The translations under genes and the position numbers were made by a program. The notes under the pieces were generated by a model. The model had not been told where the DNA came from. It worked only from the letters and a program-made list of their open reading frames with translations, and ran no database searches. From Bog-756 sp963745955 (lineage in GTDB: Bacteria > Actinomycetota > Acidimicrobiia > Acidimicrobiales > RAAP-2), in NCBI GenBank assembly GCA_963745955.1, contig CAVUZI010000007.1, positions 806,001 through 870,000 of the forward strand: DNA of 64,000 nt, given 5' to 3'. This document shows positions 19,255 to 29,177 of the stretch, in pieces (within the stretch, counting starts at the first letter, position 1; the number at the start of each line of letters is the position of its first letter).

Positions 19255-22083
19255 GGCGAATCCGGCTCCGGGGTCTCCGGGTCCAGGCCGAGGTCGGTGT
19301 CCCCGGGGCTACCAGCCAGCCGCCTCCGGCGGGTCATGTTCATCCACAGCGCACCCGCTCCCGCACCGAGACCGACGAACAGGAGGAACGGGAGCGCCCA
19401 ACGCAGGAGCCCGACGGCGAACCCTTCGGTCCGGACCGCGCTCGAGCGCGCTCGGACCGATCGCCGCCGGCGTCCGGGACAACCGGTGTTTCGAGCCGCG
19501 GCCGCCCGACAGTGATCCGAATCCCGTCCCCGACCCCGTCCCCGATCCGTACGCCGAGCTCTCGCCGGTCCCCGACGAATTCGACCCCGGGGATACCGCG
19601 CCCGGGCCCCCCTTGCCCGGCGGAGGAGAGCTCGATGATTTCTTCGCCGACTTGGCCGCCGGCGGAGTGGCGATGGTCGTCGCCGCGGCCAGCGTCTCGG
19701 ATTCGAGCGCCGCCGGAAGGGGCACATAGCCGGCGGGGAGCTGGCCGGGCTGGACGCCGCTGACCTGACCCGCGCCGGCCGCGTAGCGCAGGAACGCGGC
19801 GTAGTTCTTCCGGGACGTCTCGTTGAGGGTCTTCGGTGTCGCGGCGGCATAGGTGAGCATGGTCAGCGGGTAGGCGTCGGCCGAGGTCGAGGTGGGATCG
19901 GACTGCAGCACACCCGCCACCTTGCTCGGCACCATGGCCTGTTCGCCGGCCAGCAGGCTGGCCGGGTCCGGGGCCACGAAGGTCCGGTCCGGAGTGTCCT
20001 CCCCGGCAGGGCTCAAGCTGGCCGCCTGGAGACCGTACCGGGCCGCAGCGGCGGAGTCGGTCACCGACATGATCATGTACCTACCCGTGATCTGGGGTCC
20101 GTTGGCGGTCCAGGCCAGGTTGGGTGGCTCGGTCGGGTCGAAGGTCGTCTTGGCCGCGTCGTTGGCTGCCGCGGTGTCCGCCGCGGTGGTGTTCATGTTC
20201 AAGAGGTACGGCGACCAGTCGAGGATGCACAGCGGGCGGGCCGGGACCGGCGGCGGGCCGTACACCGTCGAGCCGGTGGTCACGCAGTAGGGATCGCTCT
20301 TCGGGAAGGTCTCCGGCGTCGAGGAACCGAAGGGCACGCCCGACGGGTTGACCGACGGGTTGGTGCTGTAATACGGGTTCACGTTCATGCCCGAGTCGGC
20401 GCCCTGCCCGGGTTGCGCGTCGAGCCATGCCCTGGCCTCGGGGTCGGATAGGACCCACTTCCACAGGGCGGCGGTGGCGTCCGAGCTCCCCTCCTCGACC
20501 AGCAGCGTCCCCGCGTCGTTCAGATAGACCGTGCTGAGCTGGGAGAACTCGGGGTTGTACTGGAGGAAGGTCGGATCGGTGAACACGCTGAGCGGGTTGT
20601 TCTGCACCCATGCGTACTTCGGGGATTTTTCCGCGCCGATGTCCTGCAGCTGGTCGCGGTACGACTCGGTCAGCAGCCGGGCCACCAGCAACGGTGTGAG
20701 GTAGAGGTGGGCCACCCGGTCGCCGGCGAGATCGAGCTCTTCCGGCTGCGGGTTTCCGTCCGGCTCGGTGATGGGGTCCCGTTCGATGTTGAACGCCACC
20801 ACCACCCCGGACAAGGTGAGCGGCGCGTAGACCACCGGGTTCGACGGTTTGGTCTCCTTCGGGGGGATCGGGTCGGAGAACACCGACATGCCCACCGAGC
20901 CGTAGGAGGGGTCGGTCAGGTTCACCCGGGCCTGGTCGTCGCTGTTCTGGATATAGCTGAAGGGCGTCTTGCCGGGCAGGTTGCACAGGGCCGGCTGCCA
21001 AGCGGCCACGGCCGGCGCGGCCAGCTCGCCCCCGATGATCTCCTGGGCGCTGGCCTTGATCGAGCAGCTGGTCCCGACGGGGTTGAACTGCAACGGGATG
21101 GCGATCCGGTTGGCCCACGCCTGGGGGGTGAGCGGCGAGGTGACCACACTGCTCACATTGGTCACGTTGGCCGGGTTCTCCACGGTCGGTGTGCTCCTCG
21201 GGACCACCACCAACCAGCACCGCGGAGTGGTCGTGCCGCCTCCCGGCACCGGCTGGATGTCCTGGCCGCAACCCAATCCGGGCGCCTCCAGGCCGGTGTC
21301 GACCTGGAAGAGCTGCTGGCCCGTCCCGTTCGAGTAGGTGCGGGCGAAATCGACCTCGTTGGACGTGGAAAAGCTGAAGTACGGATTGAGCCAGAACGGC
21401 AACGGCGCGAATGGATTGATGTTGTAGCCGTAGTCGGCCTGCTGGCCGACGACGGAGCCGTTCACCGCGGTGAACGGCTCGATCACGTAGTTGTCGGTCT
21501 TGTCCAGGTAGAGGCCCGGGGTCTGCTTCAACTGGGGGTAGGAGTCCCAGCCGTTCTGGCTCAGGACACGGGAGTACTCGAAGCCGGTGTCCTTGATCGG
21601 GTAGGCCGAGAAGGGGTTGCTGCTCTCACCCCCGAACTCGCACTGCGAGGGCAGGGGACCGGCACCGGCGCCCGCCGGGTCCGATGCCTGCGGGTCACCC
21701 CAGCACTGGAAGACCTGGAGGTAGTCCCCGTTGAACGTCGAGTCGAAGGCGCCCGTCGCCGGATCGCTGAAGGTCGGCGATCCACCGGTCCAGCTCACCG
21801 AGATGGCCTGGTTGGTGAGGTTGGCGGTCTGGTTGACGGTCACCTTGAGGTTGCTGAACTGACCGCGACCGGAGACCGTGACCGCGGAGGGAGTGGCGGA
21901 AAGGCCGGCGACGATGCCCTGGCACCCGGCCGCCGGGTCGGTCTCCGAGCATCCGTTGCCGATCGCCTGCGGGGTCGACGCACTCCCCTGGGTGGCGGGG
22001 ACGACCACCGCCAGCGCGGCCATGGCCAGGACGGCCAAGGTGACCGGGCCGATCCGCCCGTGCCTCCGGGCCCCGGCCGTCAT
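19251..22083 (-). CDS. Large anchored PstS-like substrate-binding protein, one frameshift
   Basis: About 940 residues. A signal peptide (VTLAVLAMAALAVVVPATQGSAS) is followed by a very long ectodomain with many Cys and aromatic residues. A C-terminal lobe ends like PstS proteins (YAAFLRYAAGAGQ, then LPAGYVPLPAALESETLAA). Near 19480 a one-base shift is needed to recover a membrane helix (WALPFLLFVGLGAGAGALW) and an MTRRRR stop-transfer ending at 19251. The ATG overlaps the pstS stop (ATGA). It is probably a phosphate- or phosphonate-type binding protein or a scaffold for one; the N-terminal half is not recognised. Confidence 0.65.
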
Positions 22084-23826
22084 CGTTTCCGCCGGTCCAG
22101 CCGGCGGGACAAGAGGCCCCCGGGCACGAGTATCAGGGCGATCAGGGCCAGGGCGATGAGCAGGATCAGGGTCTGTTCCACCGACCACCCTTTGGTGACG
22201 GCGAGGGTCTGCGTGTTGGGCGTGGGATCCGTCCCGGCCGCCGATGCGCTCACCGCGGCGTTGGCACAGGCGGCGACGTCGTGTGGGTGCTTGGCCACAC
22301 AGGTCTCCACCGCGGCCAGCGCAGCCGTAGAGCCCCCGCCCTTCGACCTCGAGCCGCCCTTCGCACCCGGCCGGGTGCCGCCCGTCGCCCCCGGGCTCGA
22401 ACCGCCGCCGCTCGAACCCGGTACCGATCCCGAGGTGCCCGAGGACCCGGGTTCGCCCGGTCCGGTGTTGGCGATCGCCGCGCTGTGCGGGTTGCCGGAG
22501 ACCTGGGTGACGGTACTGGCCGCCCCCCCGGTCCCGTTGACGCACTGGGTCGGCCCCTGCTTGTCACAGGCCGGAGGTTGGGGTGCCGTCTCGGCCAGCA
22601 GATTGGCCCCGCTCGGGGTGAACGTGGGGTTGTTGCAACCCTGGATGTTGATGTTCTGGGTCACCGCGCCCGGGATCTTGGTGATCTGGTCGAAGCTGGC
22701 CTCGACCAGGTTGATGGGCATGGGCGAGTAGCCCAGGGCGGCCGACTGCTGCTGGCCCTGGCACATGGCGTAGTAGGAGAAGGCGGCCAGGGTGGTGCCC
22801 TCGGCCGCGTTGAACTGGCCCTGGATCCTTGGTGGGCAGGATCAGATAGCTGTACGACGAGAGCGGGTAGGTGCGGGGGTCGGGGTCGGTGTAGACGCCG
22901 GACAGGTTCTCGGTGAGGTAGTAGGCCGGGTCGTGGTTGGTCGTGTCGACCTGGGCGGCCAGCAGGGAGACGGCCACGTTCTGGGCCGTCGGCTCGGTGT
23001 AGTACCCGGCCGCGTTGAGCAGCTGGACCACCGGGAAGTGGTCGTTGAGGGCATAGGAGTACTCGACGTAGCCGATCGAGCCGTCGGCATAGCTCTGGGA
23101 GACGTAGCCGGCCACGCCGAGGTCACCGGACTGGGCCACGAACCCGCTGGGCAACGTCGGGAAGAACGAGGTGGGCCCGCAGGACGGGGCCCGGCCGGAC
23201 GCCGAACAGAACGAGTTCCACAAGGACGGGTACTGGCCGATCATCCACTCGGAGAGCTCATAGCTCGATCCCGCCCCGTCGGACCGGACCACCGGGACGA
23301 TGCTCTGGTCGGGCAGCTTGAGGCCCGGGTTGTCGGCGGCCAGCGCCGGGTTGTCCCAGTTGGTGATGGCCCCGGTGAAGATCTTGGTGATGTTCTCCCC
23401 CGAGAGCCGGAGGTTGGTGACCTGCTGGCCGTTGATCTTGAGGTTGTACATGAACACCGTGCCGCCGGCGGTGATGGGCATGTAGGCGTAGCTGTTCGGC
23501 TGCGGGGCCTCAGGTGCCGAGCCGTCGTGGGGATCGGTCTGGAAGGGGATGTCCGTGGCGGCGAAGTCGGTCAGCCCCTTGATGTAGTCCTCACGACCGG
23601 TCGTCGATCCGTTGGCCGTGTAGTTGACCCGCATCCCGTCCGGTTGCACGTCGGCGATCCACTGGTTGATGGCGTTGGCCGACCACGACGAGCCTTCCCC
23701 CGAGACGGGGACGTAGGCCGTCGCACCGGCCGGTGCCCCCGCGGCCACCAGCGTGCTGATGACCGCGACCATGGCCGCCACCAGTGCCGCCGTCGTTCGG
23801 GTCGCCACCGCCGTTCGGGTGGCCAC
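22080..23826 (-). CDS. pstS: Membrane-anchored phosphate-binding protein PstS, one frameshift
   Basis: PstS captures phosphate outside the cell for PstC/PstA/PstB. The first frame has a signal peptide (VAAMVAVISTLVAAGAPAGA), the binding-site-like GEGSSWSANAINQW, KGLTDFAATDIPF and RSDGAGSSYELSEWM, and stays correct to YLILPTK. A shift near 22825 leads into a second frame with SAALGYSPMPINLVEASFDQITKIPGA, a Gly/Ser/Pro linker and a C-terminal membrane helix (TLILLIALALIALILVPGG). PstS is normally a lipoprotein or soluble; a C-terminal anchor is unusual. The GTG at 23826 lies 54 bases after pstA. Confidence 0.88.
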
Positions 23827-23880
23827 CGTCGTTCGGCCACGGGCCGCGTGGCCACGCCCACGCCTCGGATGGCGCGGACA

Positions 23881-25119
23881 TCAGCTGCCCTCCACGATCT
23901 TGAACCCGGGCTTGGCCACGGAGCTCCTGGTCAGCCGGCGTTGCTGTCTCTCGCTGAACCTGGCCACGTCCCGGGCCGAGGCCGCCGCCACTCGGCGCTG
24001 TCCCCGCGCCGTGAGATGGCCCGGCCCCCAGCCGCCGATCTTGCGGGCCACGGCGAAGAGGACGATGACCACCAGAAGGAGGAACGAGGCGCAGCCGAAG
24101 GCCCGGGAGGTGTAGGCGGGAACGCCGGCCTGCACCAGTTTCAGCGTCTCCAGGGGGAGGGACACCATCGGTCCGCTCAGCGGGTTGGCGTTCAGGTAGC
24201 TGGTGAACCCCGCGGTGAGGAGCACCGGTGAGGCCTCGCCGATGGCCCGGGCGATGCCCAGGATGACCGCGGTGGCCAGCCCCGAGCGTGCGGTGGGCAG
24301 CACCACCTGCATCTCGCCCCGCCATCCCGGGGCCCCGAGGGCTGCGGCGGCCTCCCGAAGGTTGTTGGGGACCAGTCGGAGGGCGAGATCGGCGGCCCGG
24401 ACGATGTAGGGGAGCATCATCACGCTGAGGGCGAGGGCGGCGGCCAGCCCCGACCGCTGGAAGCCGAAGGCCAGGATCCACGAGGCGTAGATGAACAGGC
24501 CGGCCAGGATGCTGGGCAGCGCGGTCATGGCCTCGACCACGGTGCGGAAGATCCGGGACGGCCGGCTGCGGGTCACGTCCAGGTAGACCGCGGCGACCAG
24601 GCCGATGGGCACGGTGAGGACGACGGCGATACCGACCATCCAGACGGTGCCGACCAGGGCGTGGCCCATGCCACCGACCGTCAACGGGGCCAGGGGGCCG
24701 GCCTTGGACATGTCCTGGGTGTAGAAGTTGAAATGCCGGAGGGCGGCCCAGCCGCGGGCCAGGGTGAAGACGACCACCACGGCCAGCGCCCCGAGGGCCA
24801 GGACGGCGCAGGTGGCCATCAGCACGGTCATGACCGCGTCGCGCACGACCGGGGCGTCGTCGGCCAGCGAGACCAGGACGCCGTAGATGACCACGAAGGC
24901 CACGTAGGCCACGATGACGAAGCCCAGCGGGCTGGACAGGGCGGTCAGCCGCTGGAGCAGGAGCGAGGCGCAGACCCCGGCGGCGGCGGCCCCGGCCAGA
25001 TTGAAGACGGTGCCCCGTTTGAGGCCGCCGAGCTTCCGTCGGCGCTGGGGTGGCGGCCCGGTGTCGACGGCCGCCTCGGCGGTGTCCGGATAGTCGAGGA
25101 CGGTCATCTCAGCCGTCAC
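23881..25119 (-). CDS. pstA: Phosphate ABC transporter permease PstA
   Basis: This 412-residue permease has about 7 membrane segments and the typical permease loop EASPVLLTAGFTSYLN and EAAAALGAPGWRGEMQVVLP. The family spans the membrane with PstC and forms the phosphate channel. An extra N-terminal region adds helices not found in the smallest PstA proteins. The GTG start at 25119 overlaps the end of pstC by 11 bases; an ATG at 25107 is the alternative start. Confidence 0.93.
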   Translation of the reverse strand: MTAEMTVLDYPDTAEAAVDTGPPPQRRRKLGGLKRGTVFNLAGAAAAGVCASLLLQRLTALSSPLGFVIVAYVAFVVIYGVLVSLADDAPVVRDAVMTVLMATCAVLALGALAVVVVFTLARGWAALRHFNFYTQDMSKAGPLAPLTVGGMGHALVGTVWMVGIAVVLTVPIGLVAAVYLDVTRSRPSRIFRTVVEAMTALPSILAGLFIYASWILAFGFQRSGLAAALALSVMMLPYIVRAADLALRLVPNNLREAAAALGAPGWRGEMQVVLPTARSGLATAVILGIARAIGEASPVLLTAGFTSYLNANPLSGPMVSLPLETLKLVQAGVPAYTSRAFGCASFLLLVVIVLFAVARKIGGWGPGHLTARGQRRVAAASARDVARFSERQQRRLTRSSVAKPGFKIVEGS

Positions 25120-26131
25120 TCTCCGCGCCCGAGCGCGACCGGGCCACCACGGCCGAGGCCGAGAAGTTGATGATCAGGGTGAGGGCGAAGAGGGCCAGGC
25201 CCGCGGCCATCAGGGCCGAGATGCCGAACGACGAGGAGTCGCCGACCGTGTTGGCGATGAGGGCCGACACCGAGTTGCCACCGGTCTGGAGGATGTGCAG
25301 GTTGGCGGTGAAGACCGGGGAGATGATGAGGATGACCACGATGGTCTCCCCGAGGGCGCGCCCCAGTCCGAGCATGGTCCCGCCGATGATCCCGCCCTTT
25401 CCGAAGGGCAGCACCACCGACCGGATCATCCCCCACCGGGTGCCTCCGAGGGCGTAGGCCGCCTCCCGCTCACCCAGAGGGGCCTGAGAGAACGACTCGC
25501 GCATCACCGAGGTGAGGATGGGGATGACCATCAGGGAGACGGCGATGCCGGCGACGAAGGTGGAGGCGGTGAACTCGTGGCCGAGGTCGGTGGGATTGGT
25601 GGCGCCGGAGTCGTTCACGTGGAAGATCGGGATCCAACCGAGCCACACCGACAGCCAACGGGCGATGCCGATGGTGCGGCCCTGGAGGAAGTAGAGGGCC
25701 CACAGGCCGTAGACCACGCTCGGCACCGCGGCCATGAGGTCGACCAGCGAGACCAGGGTCCGCTTGATCCGCTGGGGTGCGACCTCGGAGATGAACAGGG
25801 ACATGCCGAGGGAGATCGGGATGGCGATGACCACGGCCACCAGGGCGATCAGGATGGTGTCGGTCAGGATCCCGGCGATCCCGAAGCGGTGGATGTCCGG
25901 TTGCCACGCCTGGGTGGTGAGGAACGAGAACTTGGCCACCCGGATGGCGGCAAAGGCCTGGATGCCGAGGAAGAGACCGATGGCGGTGAACACCGCCAGT
26001 ACCACGAGGGCGCTGGTCCGGTGGAGGCCCATGAAGGCGCGGTCGCCCGACCCCGGGACGGCCCGCATGCTGCGCCGGGGACGGTCGTCCCGACCCCGGT
26101 CGGTGGTGGCGGGAACCATGGTGGTGGCCAT
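25109..26131 (-). CDS. pstC: Phosphate ABC transporter permease PstC
   Basis: A 340-residue permease with six or more membrane helices and the PstC-type motifs PSVVYGLWALYFL, EREAAYALGGTRWGMIRSVVLP and GLGRALGETIVVILI. It pairs with PstA. Its ATG is six bases after the stop of the upstream exported protein, so the operon begins before pstC with a non-canonical gene. The reading frame is intact. Confidence 0.95.
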   Translation of the reverse strand: MATTMVPATTDRGRDDRPRRSMRAVPGSGDRAFMGLHRTSALVVLAVFTAIGLFLGIQAFAAIRVAKFSFLTTQAWQPDIHRFGIAGILTDTILIALVAVVIAIPISLGMSLFISEVAPQRIKRTLVSLVDLMAAVPSVVYGLWALYFLQGRTIGIARWLSVWLGWIPIFHVNDSGATNPTDLGHEFTASTFVAGIAVSLMVIPILTSVMRESFSQAPLGEREAAYALGGTRWGMIRSVVLPFGKGGIIGGTMLGLGRALGETIVVILIISPVFTANLHILQTGGNSVSALIANTVGDSSSFGISALMAAGLALFALTLIINFSASAVVARSRSGAESDG

Positions 26132-26137
26132 GGTCCG

Positions 26138-26986
26138 CTACCGCCCCGCGACCGACGGCTCGGGTGCACCGTGACCGGCCTCGTCCGACTCACCCGCCGG
26201 CGAAGGTGCCCCGTCCGGGTTCGCCCTCTTCCCGTCCGACGCGGACGGCCCGCCCGACGACTGGTCGCGGCGGCGACTGAGGAACACGGCCAAGGCGGCC
26301 AGCAGGACCGACAGCACGATGAGCGCCACTCCGATCCACTCCCACTCGTGGGACGGACCCAGGGCCGGCTGGGCCACGACCCGCCAGGTGAAGCCCCGCG
26401 GATCCGAGGTGCTGGCCGTGAAGACGATCTGGGAGTTCCAGTAGTTGGTGACCACGCCGTCGGTGTTGGCGCAGGCGATACCGCCTTCCCAGGTGGCCGA
26501 CTTCTGGCCCTGCGGGAACAGATCCTTCCGTGTCAGTCGGGCCCAGGTGAAGTCCGGAGGCAGACCGGCGACCAGGCCCGTCCCGAGGGCCGTGTTGATG
26601 GCGCCGTAGTACATCCCGTAGGCGATGTAACCGAACCCCTCGTCCGCACGCCCCCTCTTGAAGTTGACTGCGGCCGGGGACACGTCCTTTGGGACCAGGT
26701 AGCTGAAGATGTGGTAGCCGTGGTGGGCGGTGTCACCGGGACAGCCCGCCCCCGAAGGCAGCACCACCCCGTAGAGGGTCTCCGACCCACCCGAGTCGAG
26801 CGGGGTGAGTGAGCCGGGCTGGGTGATCTCCCCGGTGCCGGCCACGACGCTCGCCCCCGCGGTCGCCGGGACGGCCGACAGCCAGGCCACGAGAAGGACC
26901 GGCACCAGCGCCAGTGCGCCGGCTGCCAGGGCTGACGGGCGCACTGCCTGACGGCAGGCGTCCCGGACGTGCGGCATGGTTGTCAA
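26138..26986 (-). CDS. Exported anchored protein, paralog B, first gene of the pst operon
   Basis: The 282-residue product has a signal peptide (ALAAGALALVPVLLVAWLSAVPATAGA), the shared ectodomain (CPGDTAHHGYHIFSYLVPK, YYGAINTALGTG, WEGGIACANTDG, YWNSQIVFTA), a short linker, one membrane helix and a long charged cytoplasmic tail. It resembles the protein at 18256-19254 along the whole ectodomain but has a short stalk. The TTG at 26986 is favoured by AGGAG six bases upstream; an ATG lies 9 bases inside. No known domain is recognised. Its position before pstC suggests a role in phosphate capture or sensing at the surface. Confidence 0.72.
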   Translation of the reverse strand: MTTMPHVRDACRQAVRPSALAAGALALVPVLLVAWLSAVPATAGASVVAGTGEITQPGSLTPLDSGGSETLYGVVLPSGAGCPGDTAHHGYHIFSYLVPKDVSPAAVNFKRGRADEGFGYIAYGMYYGAINTALGTGLVAGLPPDFTWARLTRKDLFPQGQKSATWEGGIACANTDGVVTNYWNSQIVFTASTSDPRGFTWRVVAQPALGPSHEWEWIGVALIVLSVLLAALAVFLSRRRDQSSGGPSASDGKRANPDGAPSPAGESDEAGHGAPEPSVAGR

Positions 26987-27351
26987 CGACGGCTCCTCGT
27001 TCCGGCGGCAGACGGTCGACCGACCGAATCACTAGGCCCCCCGACCCGCTACCCGATAAATCCTAGCTACTTACTCGACTTCTTGCAGGTTCAACCTATG
27101 GGGGCGGGATTCCCCTGTCAAGGAGGTGGCCGATCCCGACGAGGAGTGTTCAACCGGCCGCCGGCTGCGTTCGCCGGGCGCACGGTGTCGGGTGCCGGGA
27201 CGGGCAGTCGGACCGGCGCCGGCCGGGCCTTCGAGGGGCCGGCGGCAGGGCGTCGTCGCAGGTCGGAGGAGTGGAACCGGCCGGAAGCGAACACGGGGCC
27301 GGTGCTGCCCCGAAGCTCCGGTTGCACAGAGCCGCCAAGCGTGGTTTGCTA
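26987..27351. other. Divergent control region of the pst operon and groEL
   Basis: About 365 bases between divergent genes. An AT-richer patch near 27050-27100 on the minus strand is the likely pst promoter zone, but no convincing -35/-10 or repeated Pho-box units were found. The remainder is GC-rich with no gene. The groEL promoter and CIRCE lie at its right end. Confidence 0.45.
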
Positions 27352-27352
27352 T
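27322..27352 (+). promoter_or_regulatory. Possible groEL promoter
   Basis: TTGCAC (27322-27327) and TGCTAT (27347-27352) are placed as a weak -35/-10 pair with a 19-base spacer, immediately before the CIRCE element. The arrangement fits HrcA repression, but the match to consensus is modest. Confidence 0.35.
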
Positions 27353-27378
27353 TAGCACTCGACAGTGAAGAGTGCTAA
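27352..27378 (+). promoter_or_regulatory. CIRCE operator (HrcA site)
   Basis: A perfect TTAGCACTC-N9-GAGTGCTAA inverted repeat lies 20 bases before the groEL start. This is the consensus operator for the heat-shock repressor HrcA, so groEL here is expected to be HrcA-controlled. Confidence 0.97.
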
Positions 27379-27398
27379 CCACCACGGAGGAACACCAG

Positions 27399-29021
27399 AT
27401 GGCCAAGTTGATCACGTTCGACGAGGAAGCCCGCCGGGCCCTCGAGAGCGGAATGAACAAGCTCGCCGACGCAGTACGCGTCACCCTCGGACCCAAAGGC
27501 CGCAACGTCGTCCTCGACAAGAAGTGGGGCGCCCCCACCATCACCAACGACGGTGTCTCCATCGCCAAGGACATCGAGCTCGAGGACCCGTTCGAACGCA
27601 TCGGGGCCGAGCTGGTCAAAGAGGTGGCCAAGAAGACCGACGATGTCGCCGGAGACGGGACGACGACGGCCACGGTGCTGGCCTGGGCCATGGTCCACGA
27701 GGGCCTGCGCAACGTGGCCGCCGGGGCCAACCCGATGTCGCTCAAGAAGGGGATCGAGGCCGGTGTCGAGTCGGCCGTCGCCTCGCTGCGCGGCATCGCC
27801 CGTGACACCGATTCGAAGGACCAGATCGCCCAGGTGGCCTCCATCTCGGCCGCAGACCCCGAAATCGGCGGGATGATCTCCGAAGCCATCGACAAGGTGG
27901 GCAAGGACGGCGTGATCACCGTCGAGGAGTCGCAGACCTTCGGCATGGACATGGACCTGGTCGAGGGGATGCGCTTCGACAAGGGCTACATCTCCCCCTA
28001 CTTCGTGACCGATCCCGAGCGGATGGAGGCGGTCCTGGAGGACGCCTACGTCCTGTTGGTGGGATCGAAGATCACCGCCGTGCGTGATCTGCTCCCCCTG
28101 CTCGAAAAGGTCATGCAGGGTGGAAAGCCCCTCGTCATCATCGCCGAGGACCTCGAGGGCGAGGCGCTGGCCACCCTGGTCGTGAACAAGATCCGGGGCA
28201 CCTTCAAGAGCGTGGCCGTCAAGGCCCCCGGGTTCGGGGAGCGCCGCAAGGCCATGCTCCAGGACATCGCCATCCTCACCGGCGGCCAGGTCGTCACCGA
28301 GGAGGTCGGCCTCAAGCTCGAGAACGTGGGCCTCGACCTGCTGGGCACGGCCCGCAAGATCGTCGTCACCAAGGACGAGACCACGGTGGTCGAAGGCGGG
28401 GGTTCGGACGACGAGATCAAGGGCCGGATCAACCAGATCAAGACCGAGATCGAGAACACCGACTCCGACTACGACCGTGAGAAGCTCCAGGAGCGTCTGG
28501 CCAAGCTGTCGGGCGGCGTCGCGGTGATCAAGGTGGGGGCCGCCACCGAGGTGGAGCTCAAGGAGAAGAAGCACCGCATCGAAGACGCCGTGTCGACCAC
28601 CAAGGCAGCCATCGAAGAGGGAGTGGTCCCGGGCGGGGGCGTCGCCCTCCTCCGGGCCCAGACCGCGGTGCTGGACACGGCCGAGAAGCTCGAGGGTGAC
28701 GAAGCCACCGGTGCCCGCATCGTGGCCCGTGCCGTCGAAGAGCCGCTCAAGCAGATCGCGGTGAACGCCGGTCTCGAAGGTGGCGTGATCGTCGACAAGG
28801 TGCGCAACCTGAAGAAGCCCAACGAGGGTCTCAACGCAGCCACCGGCGAGTACGAGGACCTGTTCAAGTCCGGGGTGATCGATGCGGTGAAGGTGACCAG
28901 GTCGGCACTGCAGAACGCGGCATCCATCGCCGCCCTGTTCCTGACCACCGAGGCGGTCATCGTGGACAAGCCCGAAGAGTCGGCTGCCGCCATGCCCGGT
29001 GGTGGGATGGACGACTTCTAG
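27399..29021 (+). CDS. groEL: Chaperonin GroEL (Hsp60)
   Basis: The 540-residue product is a complete 60-kDa chaperonin. It has the ATP-binding segment VTLGPKGRNVVLDKKWG, the DGTTTATVLA hydrolysis motif with catalytic Asp residues, the apical domain, and GGGVALLRA before the C-terminal helix. It ends AAAMPGGGMDDF. The start follows GGAGG and sits under a CIRCE element. No groES gene is adjacent, which is usual for a second, separately placed groEL copy. A hairpin terminator follows. Confidence 0.98.
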   Translation: MAKLITFDEEARRALESGMNKLADAVRVTLGPKGRNVVLDKKWGAPTITNDGVSIAKDIELEDPFERIGAELVKEVAKKTDDVAGDGTTTATVLAWAMVHEGLRNVAAGANPMSLKKGIEAGVESAVASLRGIARDTDSKDQIAQVASISAADPEIGGMISEAIDKVGKDGVITVEESQTFGMDMDLVEGMRFDKGYISPYFVTDPERMEAVLEDAYVLLVGSKITAVRDLLPLLEKVMQGGKPLVIIAEDLEGEALATLVVNKIRGTFKSVAVKAPGFGERRKAMLQDIAILTGGQVVTEEVGLKLENVGLDLLGTARKIVVTKDETTVVEGGGSDDEIKGRINQIKTEIENTDSDYDREKLQERLAKLSGGVAVIKVGAATEVELKEKKHRIEDAVSTTKAAIEEGVVPGGGVALLRAQTAVLDTAEKLEGDEATGARIVARAVEEPLKQIAVNAGLEGGVIVDKVRNLKKPNEGLNAATGEYEDLFKSGVIDAVKVTRSALQNAASIAALFLTTEAVIVDKPEESAAAMPGGGMDDF

Positions 29022-29060
29022 GCCGCACCGTTCACGAGCCGGCCGTCGGAGGCCGGGCAT

Positions 29061-29120
29061 GGTCGTGACCCGGGACACCTGGTCGTGACCCGGGACACCT
29101 GGTCGTGATCCGGAACAGCT
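29061..29120 (+). repeat. Three 20-bp tandem repeats downstream of groEL
   Basis: Two identical copies of GGTCGTGACCCGGGACACCT are followed by a third copy with three changes. They lie between the groEL stop and its terminator, in non-coding DNA. The unit contains the palindromic core CCCGGG. Confidence 0.85.
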
Positions 29121-29126
29121 GGAGAG

Positions 29127-29156
29127 ACGAAGGGCGCCCGTCGGGGCGCCCTTCGT
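29127..29156 (+). terminator. Rho-independent-like terminator after groEL
   Basis: A perfect 13-bp stem (ACGAAGGGCGCCC with its complement) and a 4-base loop are followed by a T-containing run. It closes the groEL transcript just before chdC. Confidence 0.8.
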
Positions 29157-29177
29157 TCATTCCTTAGACTGGGCACC

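Noticed and set aside
20707..22731. A 674-codon plus-strand frame.
   Set aside because: It lies antisense to the PstS-like gene, is Gly/Arg/Asp-rich and has no motif.
27050..27110. A Pho-box-like GTTCAACC on the minus strand before the pst operon.
   Set aside because: Only one unit is visible; a real site should have two or more spaced repeats.
27375..29078. A 567-codon open frame antisense to groEL.
   Set aside because: It mirrors groEL codons in a GC-rich genome, has a His/Leu/Gly-biased composition and no motif.
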